From assembly GCA_030424865.1 (NCBI GenBank), contig JAUHVR010000003.1, forward strand, positions 62,001-126,000: 64,000 nt of DNA, given 5' to 3'. The DNA is from Alphaproteobacteria bacterium. Its GTDB lineage: Bacteria; Pseudomonadota; Alphaproteobacteria; Rhodobacterales; Rhodobacteraceae. Shown in pieces: positions 45,628 to 54,436 of this stretch. Under the pieces are notes generated by a model. It saw only the letters and a list, made by a program, of their open reading frames with translations, was not told the origin of the DNA and searched no databases. How positions within the stretch are numbered: position 1 is the stretch's first letter; every line of letters begins with the position of its first letter. The position numbers were made by a program, and so were the translations under genes.

Positions 45628-46520
45628 TATTTCTTCTCCTTCAGCTCGGCATAAAGATAGGGGATCATGATCGCCGCGATGGTCATCAACATGATCACAG
45701 CCGACGAAGCACCGATGCCCATCTGGTTTCGGGTGAAGGTGTAGGAATACATGAAGGTCGCGGGCAGTTCCGTGGCCCGGCCCGGGCCGCCGCCGGTCAG
45801 CGCGATGACAAGGTCATAGCTCTTGATCGCGAGGTGCGACAGGATCACGAAAGCCGACAGAAAGGCGGGCCGAAGCAGCGGAATGACGATCCGGCGATAG
45901 AGGTTCCAGTTCGACGCGCCGTCGATCTGGGCCGCTTTCATGATCTCGCTGTCGATGCCGCGCAGGCCCGCCAGGAACATCGCCATGACAAAGCCGCTGG
46001 TCTGCCAGACCGCCGCGATCACAACGGTGTAGATCGCGTAGTCCCGGTTCTTGATCCAGTCGAACTTGAAGCTTTCCCAGCCCCAAAGATGCATCGTGTG
46101 CTCAAGCCCGATGCCCGGATCGAGGAACCATTTCCAGGCCGTCCCGGTCACGATGAAACTGAGCGCCATCGGATAGAGGTAGATCGGGCGCAAAATGCCT
46201 TCGCCCCGGATTTTCTGATCGAGGAAGATCGCCAAGCCCAATCCAAGGCCCGTGCAGATCGTGATGTAGAGGAAGGCATAGATGCCCAGGTTGGTCAGCG
46301 AGGTGGTCCAGTGGCTCAGCCGCCAGAGCTTCGAGTAGTTCTCGAAACCCACCCAGCCATAGCTTGGCAGGATGCGGCTGTCGGTGAACGACAGGTAGAC
46401 CGTGAACAGGATGAACCCGTAGACGAAGAGCAACACAAGGAACAACGAGGGGCTGAGAACAACCTTCGGGATCCAGTGCTGTAGCTTGGTTTTGAAATCG
46501 ACGTCGCTGGCCTGGGCCAT
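45627..46520 (-). CDS. Carbohydrate ABC transporter permease (MalF-like)
   Basis: 297 residues, six hydrophobic segments, and the EAA loop SEIMKAAQIDGASNWNLYRR. It forms the channel with the 44746 permease. It follows its binding-protein gene after a 77-bp spacer that contains a stable hairpin. Confidence 0.9.
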   Translation of the reverse strand: MAQASDVDFKTKLQHWIPKVVLSPSLFLVLLFVYGFILFTVYLSFTDSRILPSYGWVGFENYSKLWRLSHWTTSLTNLGIYAFLYITICTGLGLGLAIFLDQKIRGEGILRPIYLYPMALSFIVTGTAWKWFLDPGIGLEHTMHLWGWESFKFDWIKNRDYAIYTVVIAAVWQTSGFVMAMFLAGLRGIDSEIMKAAQIDGASNWNLYRRIVIPLLRPAFLSAFVILSHLAIKSYDLVIALTGGGPGRATELPATFMYSYTFTRNQMGIGASSAVIMLMTIAAIMIPYLYAELKEKK

Positions 46521-46553
46521 CGTCTGCCTCCCGTGACATTGGGGGATGTGAGG

Positions 46554-46581
46554 CTTCGGGGCGGATCCTGCCGCCCCGAAG
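46554..46581 (-). other. Stem-loop between sugar-binding protein and permease genes
   Basis: Perfect 11-bp inverted repeat CTTCGGGGCGG / CCGCCCCGAAG with a 6-base loop, 16 bp after the binding-protein stop and without a T-tract. Same position and style as the hairpins after smoE (12216) and after the HAAT binding protein (19314). Confidence 0.72.
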
Positions 46582-46597
46582 GGTGTTTCAGCTCAGA

Positions 46598-47848
46598 TTA
46601 CTGAGCGATCTCGACCGCGGTCACCAGCTCTTCGGCTGCGGTTTCCGCGTCATACTCGCCGTTGAAGTGGGCGGTCACAACGTCGTAGATCGCGTTCTTG
46701 ACGCTGGCGCGGTTGGCGTGACCGTGGGCGATCGAGCCGACCAGCGTGTCAGCTTCGGCAGCCGCGGCCAGTTCGGCCATGCCCTGCTTGCCGCATGCGT
46801 CAAAGTCGTCGTTCGGTACGTCGGTCCGTGCAGGGACCGAGCCCTTGACCACGTTGAACGCCGACTGGAAGCTCGGCGACATGATCGAGGCCGCCATCGC
46901 GCCCTGTGCCGACATCGCATCCTTGTCCGAGACGCCGAACATCGCGAACTGGTCCGAGTTGAAGCTGACAGCGCCCGCGGAACCCGGCACGCGGAAGCAC
47001 AGGAAGTCCTCGCCCGGGGTCTTGCCCGCGTTCAGGAATTCACCCTTGGCCCAGTCGCCCATGATCTGGAAGGCCGCTTCGCCGTTGATCACCATGGCCG
47101 AGGCCAGGTTCCAGTCACGACCCGAGAAGTTGTCGTCGACGTAGCCGCGCAGCGTTGCCATGCGGTTGAACACTTCGACCATCTGGTCCGAACCCAGGGC
47201 TTCGCTGTCCAGATCGATGAAGGCCTTGCGGTAGAAGTCAACGCCGCCGACCGACAGCACGATGCCGTCAAAGATGGTTGCGTCCTGCCAGGCCTGACCG
47301 CCGTGCGCCAGAGCGGTCTTGCCGCTGGCCTTCACTGCGTCCAGTGCGGCAACAAACTCGTCCCAGCTGCCCGGCTGCGCGATGCCCAGTTCATCCAGGA
47401 TCGCCTTGTTGGCCCAGACCCAGTTGGTCGAGTGCACGTTCACCGGCGCCGAGATCCACTTGCCGTCATGCTTGGCAAAGGCCTGCAGAGCGGCAGGCAC
47501 AACGGCGTCCCAGCCCTCTTCGGCGGCCACGGCGTTCAGGTCGGCCAGTGCGCCTTCTTCAGCCCAGTCCAGAATGTCGAAGCCCAGCATCTGAACGGCG
47601 GTCGGCGGGTCACCGGCAGTGACACGGGCGCGCAGAACGGTCATGGCACTTTCACCGCCGCCGCCTGCAACCGGCATATCGTTCCAGCCGATACCCTGGC
47701 CCGACAGGTCCTCTTTCAGGACGTTCAGCGCTGCCGCTTCACCGCCCGAGGTCCACCAGTGCAGCACTTCCACATCTGCGGCCTGTGCCATCGAGGTGGT
47801 GGCCATCAGGGCCGCCGCTATCATCGATTTCTTTCCAAAGTAACGCAT
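46598..47848 (-). CDS. Carbohydrate ABC transporter substrate-binding protein
   Basis: 416 residues with a Sec signal peptide (residues 1-23, cleavage near AQA-AD). Family 1 solute-binding protein: [20 protein letters not shown] at the mature N-terminus is the typical opening of mono- and disaccharide binders (glucose/mannose ChvE-unlike, GtsA-like). TTTGGGAGGAACCAC precedes ATG 47848. The sugar is not identifiable by sequence. Confidence 0.9.
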   Translation of the reverse strand: MRYFGKKSMIAAALMATTSMAQAADVEVLHWWTSGGEAAALNVLKEDLSGQGIGWNDMPVAGGGGESAMTVLRARVTAGDPPTAVQMLGFDILDWAEEGALADLNAVAAEEGWDAVVPAALQAFAKHDGKWISAPVNVHSTNWVWANKAILDELGIAQPGSWDEFVAALDAVKASGKTALAHGGQAWQDATIFDGIVLSVGGVDFYRKAFIDLDSEALGSDQMVEVFNRMATLRGYVDDNFSGRDWNLASAMVINGEAAFQIMGDWAKGEFLNAGKTPGEDFLCFRVPGSAGAVSFNSDQFAMFGVSDKDAMSAQGAMAASIMSPSFQSAFNVVKGSVPARTDVPNDDFDACGKQGMAELAAAAEADTLVGSIAHGHANRASVKNAIYDVVTAHFNGEYDAETAAEELVTAVEIAQ

Positions 47849-47884
47849 GTGGTTCCTCCCAAATATTGCGCTATCTCATTGATT

Positions 47885-47903
47885 GTCCTGATATGTTCAG
47901 GAC
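47885..47903 (-). other. Stem-loop over the aldehyde dehydrogenase stop codon
   Basis: Perfect 7-bp inverted repeat GTCCTGA / TCAGGAC with a 5-base loop; the minus-strand stop codon of the aldehyde dehydrogenase gene forms part of the stem. It separates the enzymes from the importer genes and may set their relative expression. Confidence 0.45.
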
Positions 47904-49441
47904 GTCTCTCTCCCCGCGAGGGGTTTCACCCAAGGTGCGCGTGTCTGGCCAATTCGCATGACCAGCGACTTCACCTCGAGGAATTCGTCATATCCGTATT
48001 GGCCGATCTCTCTGCCTTGGCCGGATTGCTTGACCCCGCCAAACGCCAGCTCGGGAAACCCGTCCATCCATGTGTTCGTCCAGATCGTGCCTGCCTGCGC
48101 CCGGCGCGAGAATTCAAGGCAGGTGTGGACATTGTCGCTCCAGATCCCGGCCGACAGGCCGTAGTCACTGTCGTTTGTCAGCGCGATGGCCTCGTCCATG
48201 GTGCGGAAGGTCTGCACGACCAGCACCGGGCCAAAGACCTCTTCCCGGACAATCGCCATGTCCGAGGTCACGTCGCGCACGACGGTGGGTTGATAGAACT
48301 GCGAGCCGACGCCGGGGACCTCAAGCGCGCCGCCGCCCAGGCTGATGGTCGCGCCTTCGGCCTTGGCGTCCTGCACATAACCGTCGATCTTGGCCTGATG
48401 CTGCGGCGTCACGATGGCGCCGACCTGCGTGTCGGGGTGCATCGGGTTGCCAAAGGCCACCTGGCGCGACAGTTCCACAACCCGATCGACAAAGCTGTCG
48501 ACGATGTCTTCGTGCACGATGATCCGGCTTGACGAGTTGCAGCACTGGCCAACGTTGAAATAGATGCCAAAGGTCACCGCGTCGGCGGCGTTTTCCAGAT
48601 CGGCATCCGGAAAGATCACCTGCGGGTTCTTGCCCCCAAGTTCCAGCGCCACCTTCTTCAACGTGTCACCCGCCGCATTGGTAATGTGCTTGCCCACAGC
48701 GGTCGATCCGGTGAAGGACACCATGTCGACATCCTTGTGGGTCGACATCAGGCTGCCGACAGGATTGCCGAAGCCCAGAACGATGTTGCAGACACCGTCC
48801 GGCAGGCCCGCGTCCAACAGGAACTCGGCCAGCATTGCTGTGGTCGAGGGTGTCACCTCAGACGGCTTGACCACGCAGGTGCAGCCCGCGGCCAGCGCAA
48901 AGGGCAGCTTCTGGCTCAGGATCCAGAACGGGAAATTCCAGGGCGTGATGATCGAGACGACCCCAATCGGTTCCTTGATCACGACACCCAGAATATCCTC
49001 GCCCAAAGCGTTGTGACTGTCGCCGGAGCTGGTGCGCGCCAGCGAGGCCGCATAGCGCCACAGGTCCGCCGCCCCGCCGCATTCGCCGCGCGACTGGCTG
49101 ATGGGCTTTCCGCTTTCCAGCGTTTCGATGACCGCCAGACGCTCTTCGTTGGCCTCGATCAGATCGGCCACACGGTTCAACACCTGCGCGCGTTCCTTGC
49201 CCGTAAGGCCGCTCCAGCGGCCATCGTCAAAGGCGGTTCTGGCGGCGCGGATGGCGGCTTCGGTCTCGACCTCGGTGCCCAGGGCAGCCTGGCTCGCCAG
49301 AACACCATGAGAGGGCGAGATGCGGTCCGAGCGCCGGCCATCCGCGCTGTCGACAAAGGAGCCGTCGATGAAATGACGCGCCTGGTACGGAGCATCTGGG
49401 AGGGCGACGGTCTGGTCGACGATGACAGTAAGATCTTTCAT
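47897..49441 (-). CDS. Aldehyde dehydrogenase (NAD(P)-dependent)
   Basis: 514 residues. The ALDH core is intact: ITPWNFPFWI near 165-174, nucleophile-activating Glu267 in LELGGK, and catalytic Cys301 in the GQCC motif. It resembles betaine- and sugar-aldehyde dehydrogenases. It oxidises an aldehyde to the acid, which in this operon could be the substrate of the CoA-transferase (inference). Start ATG 49441 lies 4 bp after the enoyl-CoA hydratase stop. Confidence 0.93.
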   Translation of the reverse strand: MKDLTVIVDQTVALPDAPYQARHFIDGSFVDSADGRRSDRISPSHGVLASQAALGTEVETEAAIRAARTAFDDGRWSGLTGKERAQVLNRVADLIEANEERLAVIETLESGKPISQSRGECGGAADLWRYAASLARTSSGDSHNALGEDILGVVIKEPIGVVSIITPWNFPFWILSQKLPFALAAGCTCVVKPSEVTPSTTAMLAEFLLDAGLPDGVCNIVLGFGNPVGSLMSTHKDVDMVSFTGSTAVGKHITNAAGDTLKKVALELGGKNPQVIFPDADLENAADAVTFGIYFNVGQCCNSSSRIIVHEDIVDSFVDRVVELSRQVAFGNPMHPDTQVGAIVTPQHQAKIDGYVQDAKAEGATISLGGGALEVPGVGSQFYQPTVVRDVTSDMAIVREEVFGPVLVVQTFRTMDEAIALTNDSDYGLSAGIWSDNVHTCLEFSRRAQAGTIWTNTWMDGFPELAFGGVKQSGQGREIGQYGYDEFLEVKSLVMRIGQTRAPWVKPLAGRETS

Positions 49442-49444
49442 GCG

Positions 49445-50212
49445 TTAGCGCCCTGAAAATTCCGGTTTACGTTTTTGTTGAAAGGCTTCGACGCCTTCGC
49501 GTCGATCCTCGGATGCGGCAATGGCGGCGCTGCCCAGCGCTTCGACCATCGCGGCACGGTCTTCGTTCTGTGCGGCGTGGATCATCGACTTGGCGATCTC
49601 GACCGCGCGGGGCGACAGGGTCAGCGCGCGCTCGATCAAGGCCTCAGCTTCCGCACGGGGGTCGTCCGCCACGGCAACGGCAAAGCCGCAGGCCAAGGCC
49701 CGGTCGGCCTTGATGCGGTGCCCGAAGAGCGCCATTTCCTTGACCATCGGTTCAGGCAGAAGGCGCATCAGGCGCTGCGTGCCAGACCAGCCGGGTACAA
49801 TGCCCACGCCCGCCTCGGGCAGCGCAAGCGCGGCCTTGGGCGCCATGACCCGGACGTCACAGGCGGCCGCCAGTTCCAGCCCGCCGCCAAAGGCATGGCC
49901 ATTCAGAACCGCAACCGTCGGCTTGGACAAGCGCGCCAGCCGGTCAAAGATCCGATGCCCGTCGCGCACCCAGAAGCGCGCGAACTCTGTCGGAGACAAC
50001 CCGCCCCAGGCGGTGATGTCGGCGCCTGTGCAAAAGGCCCGGTCGCCCTCGGCCGTCAGAATGACCGCGCCCACCGAGGTTTCGTGCTCTATGGCCTCAA
50101 GATGCTCGGCCAGATGGTCCAGCATCTGCACCGTAAAGGCGTTCATCTTGGCCGGGTTGTCCAGCCGCAGTTCGGCCACGCGGCCCCGGCGTATATAGTG
50201 AACCGAACTCAC
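49445..50212 (-). CDS. Enoyl-CoA hydratase/isomerase family protein
   Basis: 255 residues of the crotonase superfamily. The oxyanion-hole segments are around GDRAFCTGADITAWGG and LNGHAFGGGLELAAACDVRV. Family members hydrate, isomerise, decarboxylate or hydrolyse acyl-CoAs. I choose GTG 50212, overlapping the CoA-transferase stop (GTGA); GTG 50221 would add three residues. Placing it next to a CoA-transferase in a sugar locus is unusual and implies that a sugar-derived acid is processed as a CoA thioester. Confidence 0.87.
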   Translation of the reverse strand: MSSVHYIRRGRVAELRLDNPAKMNAFTVQMLDHLAEHLEAIEHETSVGAVILTAEGDRAFCTGADITAWGGLSPTEFARFWVRDGHRIFDRLARLSKPTVAVLNGHAFGGGLELAAACDVRVMAPKAALALPEAGVGIVPGWSGTQRLMRLLPEPMVKEMALFGHRIKADRALACGFAVAVADDPRAEAEALIERALTLSPRAVEIAKSMIHAAQNEDRAAMVEALGSAAIAASEDRREGVEAFQQKRKPEFSGR

Positions 50213-51780
50213 GCGCCCCACCCCATCGGTGCATCCGCCAACAGCGACAGCGGCAAGGTGATGGCATCCTCGGCAACCGAGACACGCCCTTGCGAGGCGG
50301 CAACGATGTCCCGTTCGGGATCGATGCCCGGCATGATCTCTGTCGCGACAAGACCGCTCTCGGCCAGCCGCATCACGCAGCGCTCAGTGATATAAAGCAC
50401 CTCTTTGCCCTCGGCCCGAGCGCGCTGGCCGGCAAAGGTGACGTGCTCGACGGTCTCAACCATCTTGGTGAACTTGCCCGGCGCGGCGATGTTGATGCCC
50501 TGATCGGTCAATTCCACTTGGGCGCCCGCCTCGAACCAGCCCGAGAAGACAATCTTCCTCGCGCCCGAGACGATGTCGACAAACCCACCGCAACCCGCTG
50601 TCAGATAGGGCTTTTTGCCAAGCTTCGAGACATTGACGTTGCCGTCCACATCGACCTCGAGGAAGGACAGGAACGAGACGTCGAACCCGCCACCCTGGAA
50701 AAAGATGAACTGCTGCGGCGAGGGCACAAATGCATCGGCGTTCGACGCACAGCCAAAGGCAAAGCCCGTCAGGGGCACGCCACCCACCGCGCCCTGTTCG
50801 ATGGCCCAGGTCACGGCCTCGGGGTGGCCTTCTTCCAGCAGAATGCGCGGCACCATGGCGCTGATTCCAAAGCCAAGGTTCGCCGTCATGCCGGGCTTCA
50901 GTTCCATCGCGGCACGGCGGGCGATGACCTTTTCGACGCCGTGTTCCGCCAGCGTGAAGCTGTCCCAGGGCCGCATGATCTGGCCCGAGATCGCGGGATC
51001 ATACTGGGTCTCGCAGGTCTGCTTCTGATCCGGGTCAATCACCACGCAATCGACCAGATGCCCCGGCACCCGCACATCATGCGGCCGCAGCGAGCCTCGG
51101 TTCGTCACGCGGCTGACTTGTGCAATGACCAGCCCGCCGTGGTTGCGGACACAGATCGCCTGTTCCAGCCCCCCCAGATAGGCACCTTCGTTTTCATAGG
51201 TCAGGTTGCCGAATTCATCTGCCGTTGTAGCGCGGATGATCGCCACGTTGGGCACCACGTTCGGGAAATGCAGCCAGGTGTCGCCGCCAAATTCGACACG
51301 GTTGACGATGGGCACCTCGGCGCCTTTGTCGTTCATGGCGCAGCCCTCGCGGATCGGGTCCACGAACGTCTCCATCCCGACCTTGGTCAGCACGCCGGGG
51401 CGGTTTGCCGCCGCCTCACGCGTCATGTCGAACAGGATGCCCGAGGGCACGTTGTAGGCGGCCACGCGGTTCTCGACGACCATTTTCCAGATCTCGGGCA
51501 TGGGCTTTGACGATGGCCCCGAGGGATAGGACCCGCCCAGAATGCGCGCCAGCAGACCGTCCTTGGCAATATAGTCGACACCCTTGACGCCATACATGTC
51601 GCCCGCCGCAATCGGGTGGATCGAGGTGATGTCGCGCGGATGGCCCTCGGCGTCAAAGCGTTCGCCGATGGCCTTCAGCACCAGATCCGGGCAACCAAGG
51701 GCCGAGGACGACGACACCGTGACAATCGCATTGTCCGGGATCCGGGAAACGGCATCGGATGCGCTGACAACCTTGGTCAT
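50209..51780 (-). CDS. Family I acyl-CoA:acetate/3-ketoacid CoA-transferase (fused alpha-beta)
   Basis: 523 residues, single-chain form resembling YdiF and propionate CoA-transferase. The two CoA-transferase domains are about 1-260 and 280-520. The catalytic Glu is Glu328 in the EQGAVGG motif. It moves CoA between acyl-CoA and a free carboxylate with a glutamyl-CoA intermediate. The start overlaps the Gfo/Idh stop by 4 nt (ATGA), so it belongs to the operator-controlled minus arm. Confidence 0.9.
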   Translation of the reverse strand: MTKVVSASDAVSRIPDNAIVTVSSSSALGCPDLVLKAIGERFDAEGHPRDITSIHPIAAGDMYGVKGVDYIAKDGLLARILGGSYPSGPSSKPMPEIWKMVVENRVAAYNVPSGILFDMTREAAANRPGVLTKVGMETFVDPIREGCAMNDKGAEVPIVNRVEFGGDTWLHFPNVVPNVAIIRATTADEFGNLTYENEGAYLGGLEQAICVRNHGGLVIAQVSRVTNRGSLRPHDVRVPGHLVDCVVIDPDQKQTCETQYDPAISGQIMRPWDSFTLAEHGVEKVIARRAAMELKPGMTANLGFGISAMVPRILLEEGHPEAVTWAIEQGAVGGVPLTGFAFGCASNADAFVPSPQQFIFFQGGGFDVSFLSFLEVDVDGNVNVSKLGKKPYLTAGCGGFVDIVSGARKIVFSGWFEAGAQVELTDQGINIAAPGKFTKMVETVEHVTFAGQRARAEGKEVLYITERCVMRLAESGLVATEIMPGIDPERDIVAASQGRVSVAEDAITLPLSLLADAPMGWGA

Positions 51781-52781
51781 GCGGCCTCTCCATAAGTCAG
51801 TGTTTGGCGGGTGCCGGTGTGAGCAGAAGCCCGCACCGCAAGGGCGACGGCCAGGGACTTGAACCCATCCTCGCCCGTGGCACCGGCGTGCTCGCCGGTC
51901 TGAACCGCCTTGTAAAATTCTTCGAGCACGGTTTCGTAAAGGTCACGCGTGTCAAAGGTGATGTCGCGCTGACCTTCGTCGGTCATCAACCGGATGTCAC
52001 CGCGCGGCGTCTGGGAAATCACACCCAGCGCATGTATCGCGCCTTTCGAGCCCTGGATCTCGATCCCGCTCTGACCAAAGGGGTGGTTGAAGCTGACATG
52101 GCTGAAGACCTGAATGCCCGAGGACATGGTCCAGACGGACATCGCCGAATCCTCGACGCCTGTGGACATGCCGGAATTGGCAACTTCGGCGGTGACCGAG
52201 ACGGGATCATCACGCAACAGAAAGCGCACGGTGTCAGTGTCATGCACGGTCATGTCCAGCACCACCCCGCCGCCCGCGCCGGGATTGTCCAGCCGCCAGC
52301 CGCGCAGGTGTTCGGGCAGATGCACGGCGTGAAAGACGCGGACAGAGCGGACCTCACCAATCTCGCCGGCATCGATCAACGCGCGCATGGCGCGGATGCT
52401 GCCCGCGCAGCGCAGGTGGTGATTGGTGGCAAAGTAGACGCCAGCCGAGGCAGCGGCGTCGATCATCTGGCGCGCATCGGCCAGTGACATGGCCAGCGGC
52501 TTTTCGCACAACACATGCTTGCCCGCCGCAATCGCCGCCATGGCCTGGGCGTGGTGCTTTTCGTTGGTCGACGAGATGTAGACCGCATCGACCGAGGGGT
52601 CGGCAAGCGCCTGTGCCATGTCGGTTGTCGCGTTGGGCACCTGGTTCGCCGCGGCAAATTCCTTTGCCCGCGCCTCTGACCCGCTGACCACCCAACCCAC
52701 AGATCCACCGGCCTGCGCTCGCATGGCCGGGATCATAAATTGGCTGGCAATGGTGCTTGCCCCGATCAGCGCCCAGTTCAT
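51777..52781 (-). CDS. Gfo/Idh/MocA-family oxidoreductase resembling 1,5-anhydro-D-fructose reductase
   Basis: 334 residues. NWALIGASTIASQF is the Rossmann start, followed by STNEKHHAQAM, CEKPLAMSL, FATNHHLR and FHAVHLPEHLRGWRL, then the GGGVVLDMTVHDTDTVRF active-site region. This order and wording closely recall the NADPH-dependent 1,5-anhydro-D-fructose reductase of Sinorhizobium (from memory, not a search). ATG 52781 follows GGGAGGGG; an earlier in-frame ATG at 52829 would place the operator in the coding region. First gene of the minus arm. Confidence 0.72.
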   Translation of the reverse strand: MNWALIGASTIASQFMIPAMRAQAGGSVGWVVSGSEARAKEFAAANQVPNATTDMAQALADPSVDAVYISSTNEKHHAQAMAAIAAGKHVLCEKPLAMSLADARQMIDAAASAGVYFATNHHLRCAGSIRAMRALIDAGEIGEVRSVRVFHAVHLPEHLRGWRLDNPGAGGGVVLDMTVHDTDTVRFLLRDDPVSVTAEVANSGMSTGVEDSAMSVWTMSSGIQVFSHVSFNHPFGQSGIEIQGSKGAIHALGVISQTPRGDIRLMTDEGQRDITFDTRDLYETVLEEFYKAVQTGEHAGATGEDGFKSLAVALAVRASAHTGTRQTLTYGEAA

Positions 52782-52795
52782 TTTCCCCTCCCAAG

Positions 52796-52828
52796 TGGAA
52801 CGTTCCAAACGTTTAGTGGAACGTTCCA
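52796..52828. promoter_or_regulatory. Tandem palindromic operators, minus-strand arm of the sugar locus
   Basis: Two exact copies of TGGAACGTTCCA, at 52796-52807 and 52817-52828 (21-bp period, two helical turns). They start 15 bp upstream of the Gfo/Idh start at 52781. The same 12-mer pair stands before the plus arm at 34952-34987. Beyond it, 52829-52961 holds no gene or obvious structure. Confidence 0.87.
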
Positions 52829-52961
52829 CAATCTGTCAAGCAAGAAAGTGAGATTTGCCTGACGGCGCACGGATTGGTGTGTGGTGGGATCGGGGTCGAG
52901 CGACGGACAAGGACGCCTGTCTGGACAGTGCGCGCCCCGGTTGGCGTCCGACCAAATCCGC

Positions 52962-53525
52962 CTATTGGGCGTAGTCGGACAAGGCCTGGGGTGTGTCGAT
53001 GTCGATCAGCATTGTGCTCGGAACCTGCACAAGTGCCGAAGGCGGCAGCGCCTTGATCAAGCGCGCGGCACCGGTGTCGCCCTTGATCTGCAAGAGCGCC
53101 TCGAAGTCCTTTGTCGGGAAACAGGCCGGCGGCGCCCGGCGGGTCCCGTCAGTCAATGCACTGGCCTGCGAGTCCGTCGCGCGGGCCAACACCGCCTGCA
53201 TCGCGGCCGCGTCGACAAAGGGCATGTCCCCAAGCGCTACCAGCGCGCGTGCCGCGCCGCGGGCCTGTGCCGCCGCAATCCCGGCGCGCAGGCTGTCGGA
53301 TTGTTCGGGCACAGGTTCAGGCGGTCGGATGATCTCGAAACCCGGCAGCGCCTCGGCCACCGCATCCGAGGTGACAACCGCCATCAGCAGCTCTGCCCCG
53401 CTTGCGCTCAGCGCCTCGGCAGCGTGGGCCACAAGCGGCCGCCCCTTGAATTTTGCCAGCAGCTTGTCGTCCGCGCCAAACCTTCGGGACGCCCCGGCGG
53501 CCAGAAGGATCGCGGCAGTGGTCAC
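52962..53525 (-). CDS. MocA-type molybdenum cofactor nucleotidyltransferase
   Basis: 187 residues. The NTP-transferase start AAILLAAGASRRFGADDKLL and the ALGDMPFVDAAAM motif are typical of MobA/MocA-like proteins that attach CMP or GMP to molybdopterin. The start is GTG 53525, overlapping the XdhC stop (GTGA); no ATG fits. The XdhC partner suggests the MocA (MCD-cofactor) type that serves xanthine-dehydrogenase-family enzymes. No such enzyme is encoded in this window. Confidence 0.8.
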   Translation of the reverse strand: MTTAAILLAAGASRRFGADDKLLAKFKGRPLVAHAAEALSASGAELLMAVVTSDAVAEALPGFEIIRPPEPVPEQSDSLRAGIAAAQARGAARALVALGDMPFVDAAAMQAVLARATDSQASALTDGTRRAPPACFPTKDFEALLQIKGDTGAARLIKALPPSALVQVPSTMLIDIDTPQALSDYAQ

Positions 53526-54436
53526 GCGGTGACCTTGGCGACAATCTCGCCCAGGACCGAAACCGCCAGCGTGCGCGGATCGCGGGCCGAGGGGATCAAA
53601 CCAATGGGCCCGTGCAGACGCAGCATCTGATCTTCGCCGACGCCCATCTCTTGCAGGGCCTCCATCCGTCGGCTGCGCGCCCGCATGCTGCCCTGAGCCC
53701 CGATGTAAAACGCAGGTGTCTCCAGGGCGCTGGCCAGGATGCCCGGTTCCCACTCGTGGTCATGGAAGAACAGCACCACGGCGGTGCGGTCATCCACGGC
53801 AATGTCAGGCGGCAGGTGCGGCGAGACGATCTGCCGGGTGTCGCAGCCGGATTCGGCCGCGCGCTCCAGCGTTTCAGGGTCGGTCGAGATCACTAGGTTC
53901 TCATAATCCGCAGACTGCACCAGCGCGCCAAACGAGGTCGCCTCGGGCCCGCTGCCCAGCACCAGAAACCGCAGCTCGGGATCGATCTGGACGGTCATCG
54001 CGCCGGTGCTGCGGGTTGTCGGCTGATGCTCCAGCACTTCCATCGCGCCATCCTCGGTCCCGAACTTCAGCGCGCAGGGAACGCGGCCTTGCTGGTTTGT
54101 CATGACCTGGCGCAGCACCTCGCGATCAGGCTCGGGCAGGATCAGCACCTCCATCCCGCCGCCACAGGGCAGACGGATGTCCATGAAAGGCGAGCCAGCA
54201 CCGTAAAGCAGCAGCGTAGGTTTGCCCGCCTCACGCGCCTCGCGCGCGCGCAGGGCAATGTCGCTTTCCACGCAGCCCGAGGACAGGCTTCCGATGCGGT
54301 CGTCATTTTCAAGGATCGCCATCATCGTGCCGATGGGACGATAAAAGGGCCCCGCAACATTGGTGATCACCGCCAGGGCGGCAGGGCCGTCCGTGTCGAG
54401 TATGGCCTTGATGGGATCGCGCAGGCTGACGGGCAT
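53522..54436 (-). CDS. XdhC/CoxI-family molybdenum cofactor insertion protein
   Basis: 304 residues. The N-terminal XdhC_CoxI domain has RIGSLSSGCVESDIALRAREA, and the C-terminal Rossmann-like domain has FLVLGSGPEATSFGALVQSA. XdhC-family chaperones bind Moco, help sulfurate it and insert it into hydroxylases such as xanthine or CO dehydrogenase. ATG 54436 is preceded by AAGGAAAGAG; an in-frame upstream ATG at 54502 adds a non-conserved leader. Confidence 0.87.
   Translation of the reverse strand: MPVSLRDPIKAILDTDGPAALAVITNVAGPFYRPIGTMMAILENDDRIGSLSSGCVESDIALRAREAREAGKPTLLLYGAGSPFMDIRLPCGGGMEVLILPEPDREVLRQVMTNQQGRVPCALKFGTEDGAMEVLEHQPTTRSTGAMTVQIDPELRFLVLGSGPEATSFGALVQSADYENLVISTDPETLERAAESGCDTRQIVSPHLPPDIAVDDRTAVVLFFHDHEWEPGILASALETPAFYIGAQGSMRARSRRMEALQEMGVGEDQMLRLHGPIGLIPSARDPRTLAVSVLGEIVAKVTA

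Noticed and set aside
46583-48532. A 649-codon open frame on the plus strand opposite the sugar-binding-protein and aldehyde dehydrogenase genes
   Set aside because: It is antisense to two well-supported genes, spans their boundary, and its translation has the His/Arg/Gln-rich composition typical of high-GC shadow frames, with no recognisable domain.
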